Assembly (NCBI GenBank): GCA_903879825.1
Contig: CAIRND010000236.1
Location: 1 to 7,005 of the forward strand
DNA length: 7,005 nucleotides
DNA from: an uncultured Geobacteraceae bacterium
GTDB lineage: Bacteria > Desulfobacterota > Desulfuromonadia > Geobacterales > Pseudopelobacteraceae
Reading direction: 5' to 3'
Shown: piece after piece, positions 4,023-7,005 of the stretch
Position numbering within the stretch: position 1 is the stretch's first letter
Layout: each line of letters begins with the position of its first letter
The notes under the pieces: model-generated
Seen by the model: only the letters and a program-made list of their open reading frames with translations
Told to the model about the DNA's origin: nothing
Databases searched by the model: none
Position numbers and translations under genes: made by a program

Positions 4023-5270
4023 CTACAGCGAGATATCCTCGGCAACACCACTTTTCTGTTTGAGCACCGATTTAAATTTCACCCAATCAACCATCTTCGT
4101 AAGTTTCTTCCGCTCCACCATCTGACGGGCCTCTTCTACAAGGTTGGCGCTCTTGTTATACACGTCATGATGCACTTCCAGAAAAACCCGCCCATTCTCC
4201 GTCACAGCCAGTTTAACCGGCTTATAAATTATTTCCCCACCGGTATTAACCTTAATCTGTGGAAAAAAAGTTTCCATCTGGCTCGGGGAGACACGAATAC
4301 AGCCATGACTGGAAAAACTGTAAATAGACCCCGGCCTGGTTGTACTGTGGATTAAAATACCGGGAATCGAGGTTTTTATTGCATATTTGCCAAGCGGATT
4401 CTCCGGTCCGGGGGGGATGCTGGTGATAACATCTTTACCCTGATCTTCCATTTCTGACTGAATCGTTTTAGGCACCGTCCAGGTCGGATCCTTCAATTTC
4501 GCCGTAATCTTGAATTTCCCAACCGGTGTCTGCCACACATACTTTTCATTTTTAGTCGCAGAACCGAGTGCCACCGGCAGTGAGGTCATCAGAGCGCCCC
4601 GCTGAAAATAATAGAGCGTTCGATCCGGAATATTGATGATAATGCCGTTGGTAATCTGCTGAGGTACGATTTTGCGATTATTATAGGTAAGACGCTGGCC
4701 GATCTGGAGATACCCCTTGGCATCCAGATGGTTCATGCTGCGAAGGTGCTGCTGGGTAACCCCCAGCTTTGCGGCGACAAGACGGACAGTGTCTGCTTTC
4801 TCCACCACGTAGACACCTCGCGAGCCGACAAGACGGCCAAAACCAGGTATTACCGGGGTTTCAAGCACTGGTCCAGATTCTTCAGTCGGTTCAACAAGTG
4901 GCATTTGATCTGAGGGGGGCGGCACGGCAGGCGCTTCCTGCAACGGCACGGCTTCGGGCATCGTGAGCAGAGACTCGATTAGCTGAGATTTTTGCAGCGC
5001 CAGAAGATAATACTTGTCAGCTGTTTCTTGTTCGCCAACCATAAAATAGCGCTCTGCAGCCTCAAAAACAAAATCAAGACTTTTCATATCATCTTGAAAT
5101 CTTTGCGAGGCTTCATTTTTATGCAGGCGAGACACAGCTGATGCAGTATCCTGCCTGATATCAGCAACTGCGGTGGTAACGCACAAAAATAGTGCGCCAA
5201 TTAAAACGCATGACACATTGAAATAGATAGCAAGATGGTTAGTAGTAAATTTCATAGCGTTTTTGTACAT
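4023..5270 (-). CDS. L,D-transpeptidase with LysM domain (YkuD family), 415 aa
   Basis: This periplasmic cell-wall enzyme should make 3-3 cross-links in peptidoglycan or attach proteins to it. A signal peptide or N-terminal anchor covers residues 1-36 (core YFNVSCVLIGALFLCVTTAVA). A helical region (about 40-102) is followed by a Pro/Glu-rich linker (104-143). A LysM-like peptidoglycan-binding domain spans about 152-196 (GVYVVEKADTVRLVAAKLGV to IGQRLTY). The YkuD catalytic domain spans about 207-352, with TPVG (248-251), NPLGKYAI (291-298), H308 and the signature SHGCIRV with catalytic C324 and R326. A basic tail of about 60 residues follows. It is longer than the E. coli ErfK/YbiS type (just over 300 aa) because of the helical region, linker and tail. 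The ATG at 5270 has GGAG only 3 bases upstream; the in-frame ATG at residue 6 has no ribosome binding site. It converges on the exported-protein operon. Confidence 0.93.
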   Translation of the reverse strand: MYKNAMKFTTNHLAIYFNVSCVLIGALFLCVTTAVADIRQDTASAVSRLHKNEASQRFQDDMKSLDFVFEAAERYFMVGEQETADKYYLLALQKSQLIESLLTMPEAVPLQEAPAVPPPSDQMPLVEPTEESGPVLETPVIPGFGRLVGSRGVYVVEKADTVRLVAAKLGVTQQHLRSMNHLDAKGYLQIGQRLTYNNRKIVPQQITNGIIINIPDRTLYYFQRGALMTSLPVALGSATKNEKYVWQTPVGKFKITAKLKDPTWTVPKTIQSEMEDQGKDVITSIPPGPENPLGKYAIKTSIPGILIHSTTRPGSIYSFSSHGCIRVSPSQMETFFPQIKVNTGGEIIYKPVKLAVTENGRVFLEVHHDVYNKSANLVEEARQMVERKKLTKMVDWVKFKSVLKQKSGVAEDISL

Positions 5271-5295
5271 TATCTCCGGCAGTTATAGCAAACTT

Positions 5296-5325
5296 TTTAT
5301 ATTCAGGTGGGACATCACGACACAA
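5296..5325 (-). promoter_or_regulatory. Weak candidate promoter for the L,D-transpeptidase gene
   Basis: On the minus strand TTGTGT (5325-5320) and TATAAA (5301-5296) are 18 bases apart and lie about 25 bases upstream of the start codon at 5270. The -10 is one base off consensus; the -35 keeps only TTG. Because a strong terminator separates this gene from hcp, it needs its own promoter somewhere in 5271-5330, and this is the best candidate seen. Confidence 0.33.
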
Positions 5326-5330
5326 GCCGT

Positions 5331-5369
5331 AACAATAAAACGCCGCCGCTGAATAGTTCAGCGGCGGCG
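5331..5369 (-). terminator. Strong intrinsic terminator of hcp
   Basis: Two perfectly complementary 13-base arms (5341-5353 and 5357-5369), mostly G-C, enclose a TAG loop. Read on the minus strand, the hairpin is followed at once by TTTTATTGTT, giving the U-run needed for release. On the plus strand no T-run follows, so the orientation is clear. It lies 31 bases beyond the hcp stop codon and insulates the L,D-transpeptidase gene from hcp transcription. Confidence 0.93.
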
Positions 5370-5400
5370 CATACGTTCTACTTATCCAACTCTACTGCGA

Positions 5401-7002
5401 CTACCCAAGAATCGCTTTCATGTCAGCCTCGACCGTAGTGATCGGGGAGATGTTGAAGTTCTCAACCAGGAAGCTGAGGACGTTCGGGGAGATGAACGCA
5501 GGCAGTGAAGGTCCGAGCTTGATGTTTTTGATACCCAGATGAAACAGGGTCAGAAGGATTACAACAGCCTTCTGCTCGTACCAGGAGAGGATCATCGACA
5601 GCGGCAGATCGTTGACGCCGCATTCAAAAGCGCCAGCCAAAGCAACAGCTATCTGAATGGCTGAATAGGCATCGTTGCACTGACCAACATCCAACAGACG
5701 CGGGATGCCGCCGATGTCGCCGAATTCCAATTTGTTAAAACGATACTTGCCGCAAGCCAATGTCAGGATAACCGTATCCATCGGGAGTTTTTCAGCAAAT
5801 TCGGTGTAGTAGTTACGACCGGATTTAGCGCCGTCGCAGCCGCCAATCAGGAAGAAATGCTTGATATCGCCGGATTTAACTGCAGCGATAACCTTATCAG
5901 CGACTCCCAATACTGCGTTGTGGCCAAAACCGGTTAAAATTTCCTGGCCGGGATTATTAGGCAGGCCGGGCAGCGCAAGAGCGGTATTGATGACATCAGT
6001 GAAGTCCCATCCGTCAACGTGCTTAACATCTGGCCACGCAACCAGGCCCCAGGTATAGAGACGATCTTTGTAGCTGTCGGATGGCTTCTGGATGCAGTTG
6101 GTGTTAAAAATAATCGCGCCGGGGAAGTTAATGAATTCTTTGGCCTGGTCCTGCCATGCGCCGCCGAAGTTGCCTACCAGGTGTGTGTATTTTTTCAGAC
6201 CGGGGTAGCCGTGTGCTGGCAGCATTTCGCCATGTGTGTAAATATTGATGCCCTTGCCTTCAGTCTGCTTGAGCAGTTCTTCCAACATTTTCAGATCGTG
6301 ACCGGTTACCAGGATTGCCTTGCCTTCCTTGGTGCCGAGCTGAACTGATGTCGGGACAGGGTGGCCGTAGGCATCAGTATGAGCATTGTTCAGTAAGCCC
6401 ATGACAGTAAGGTTCTGCTTACCGCATTCCATGGACAGGCCGACAAAATCCATCAGTCCCAGGCTGGCGTCAGTCGTTGCGGCCAGAGCTTTCTGGAAAA
6501 ATGCCATAACGTCATCATCAGTTTTGCCAAGAATCATGGCGTGATCCATATAGGCGGCCATACCCTTCAGGCCGTACATGAGAATTTCTATGATGGAAAG
6601 GATATCTTCATTGGTATGCTGAAGGCTGATACCATAGGCTGCACTCTGTGCCGTCATGCCAGCCAGGTCGGCAGCAGGCTTCCAATCAGCAGCCGGACCG
6701 GAGAGAGTCACACCGGCAGCTGCTTTTGCCTGTTCTTTCAGTTCGTAGCAGCGTGTGATCATGGCGCCGATACGGGCAGCCTCAAAATCAACATTGGTAA
6801 CGGTAGTAAAAAGACCTTCGATAGTAAAGCGGTCGATTTCGGCGTTGCGTCCAAGCTTGTCGGCATACAGAGCCAGGCTTTTCAGGCCGTAAAGCAGGTG
6901 ATCCTGCAGTGCTGCTACCTCAGGTTGCTTACCACATACGCCCTGAATGTTACAGCCGGTACCGTTTGCTGCCTGCTCGCATTGGTTACAAAACATCTCC
7001 AT
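5401..7002 (-). CDS. hcp: Hybrid cluster protein (hydroxylamine reductase), class I, 533 aa
   Basis: This is a cytoplasmic Fe-S enzyme that reduces hydroxylamine to ammonia in vitro; in E. coli Hcp is a high-affinity NO reductase and S-nitrosylase, so defence against nitrosative stress is the likely role. The N-terminal cubane cluster ligands are C5, C8, C17 and C23 (C-x2-C-x8-C-x5-C), the spacing of Desulfovibrio and other anaerobes rather than the C-x2-C-x11-C-x6-C of enteric class II. All hybrid-cluster ligands are present: H235, E259, C303, C389, C417, C442 and E476, in GHDL, THGEM, NTNC, GGCDG, LACGKYR, GQCND and WYEQK. Length is close to the D. vulgaris protein, so the helical domain missing from class III is retained. 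ATG 7002 is 3 bases from the window end; M3 (6996) aligns better with the D. vulgaris start MFCFQC, so the true start is open. No hcr reductase gene follows. Confidence 0.96.
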   Translation of the reverse strand: MEMFCNQCEQAANGTGCNIQGVCGKQPEVAALQDHLLYGLKSLALYADKLGRNAEIDRFTIEGLFTTVTNVDFEAARIGAMITRCYELKEQAKAAAGVTLSGPAADWKPAADLAGMTAQSAAYGISLQHTNEDILSIIEILMYGLKGMAAYMDHAMILGKTDDDVMAFFQKALAATTDASLGLMDFVGLSMECGKQNLTVMGLLNNAHTDAYGHPVPTSVQLGTKEGKAILVTGHDLKMLEELLKQTEGKGINIYTHGEMLPAHGYPGLKKYTHLVGNFGGAWQDQAKEFINFPGAIIFNTNCIQKPSDSYKDRLYTWGLVAWPDVKHVDGWDFTDVINTALALPGLPNNPGQEILTGFGHNAVLGVADKVIAAVKSGDIKHFFLIGGCDGAKSGRNYYTEFAEKLPMDTVILTLACGKYRFNKLEFGDIGGIPRLLDVGQCNDAYSAIQIAVALAGAFECGVNDLPLSMILSWYEQKAVVILLTLFHLGIKNIKLGPSLPAFISPNVLSFLVENFNISPITTVEADMKAILG

Positions 7003-7005
7003 GAG

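Noticed and set aside
6019..6348. Plus-strand 109-aa open frame inside hcp
   Set aside because: It is antisense to a highly conserved enzyme with all active-site residues intact; it follows from hcp codon usage.

Overview
The window looks like chromosomal DNA of an anaerobic or microaerobic Gram-negative bacterium, most likely a member of the Desulfuromonadia (Geobacter/Pelobacter relatives). The grounds are: a class I (strict-anaerobe type) hybrid cluster protein, an outer-membrane beta-barrel with C-terminal Phe, a LysM L,D-transpeptidase, a very short J-domain protein, and roughly balanced base composition. The lineage is an inference from family resemblance only. Nothing marks a phage, plasmid or transposon.

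Layout. 1-288: no intact gene. A minus-strand open frame without a usable start (172 to the left edge) resembles the beginning of a left-handed-beta-helix acyltransferase and may be a remnant; a perfect 19-bp palindrome lies inside it. 289-689 (+): a 37-aa small ORF with a good ribosome binding site, overlapping by 4 bases (ATGA) the start of a 96-aa J-domain protein. 819-1832 (+): a GT4-type glycosyltransferase resembling the GLT1D1/SenB subgroup. 1833-2058: a regulatory-looking gap with two 12-bp direct repeats 21 bp apart, a perfect TATAAT, a 13-bp palindrome and a hairpin that would pair with part of the next gene's Shine-Dalgarno. 2059-3817 (+): three exported proteins in a compact operon: a small Thr-rich secreted protein, an OB-fold-like periplasmic/secreted protein, and an outer-membrane beta-barrel of the Phenol_MetA_deg-like type. 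3818-4022: a 53-codon open stretch with no start, in frame with the barrel gene, overlapping a long interrupted inverted repeat. 4023-5270 (-): LysM plus YkuD L,D-transpeptidase. 5331-5369: strong intrinsic terminator for the next gene. 5401-7002 (-): hybrid cluster protein (hydroxylamine reductase), with all cluster ligands present and its start at the right edge.

How the genes fit together. Two parts are well understood: cell-wall cross-linking (L,D-transpeptidase) and nitrosative-stress/NO detoxification (Hcp). The three-gene exported operon at 2059-3817, with its elaborate upstream region, is the best candidate for something undescribed. Each product carries a clean signal peptide, one is an outer-membrane barrel, and the two small ones have no function I can name. 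A joint envelope role (export, assembly or sensing at the outer membrane) is inferred from context only.
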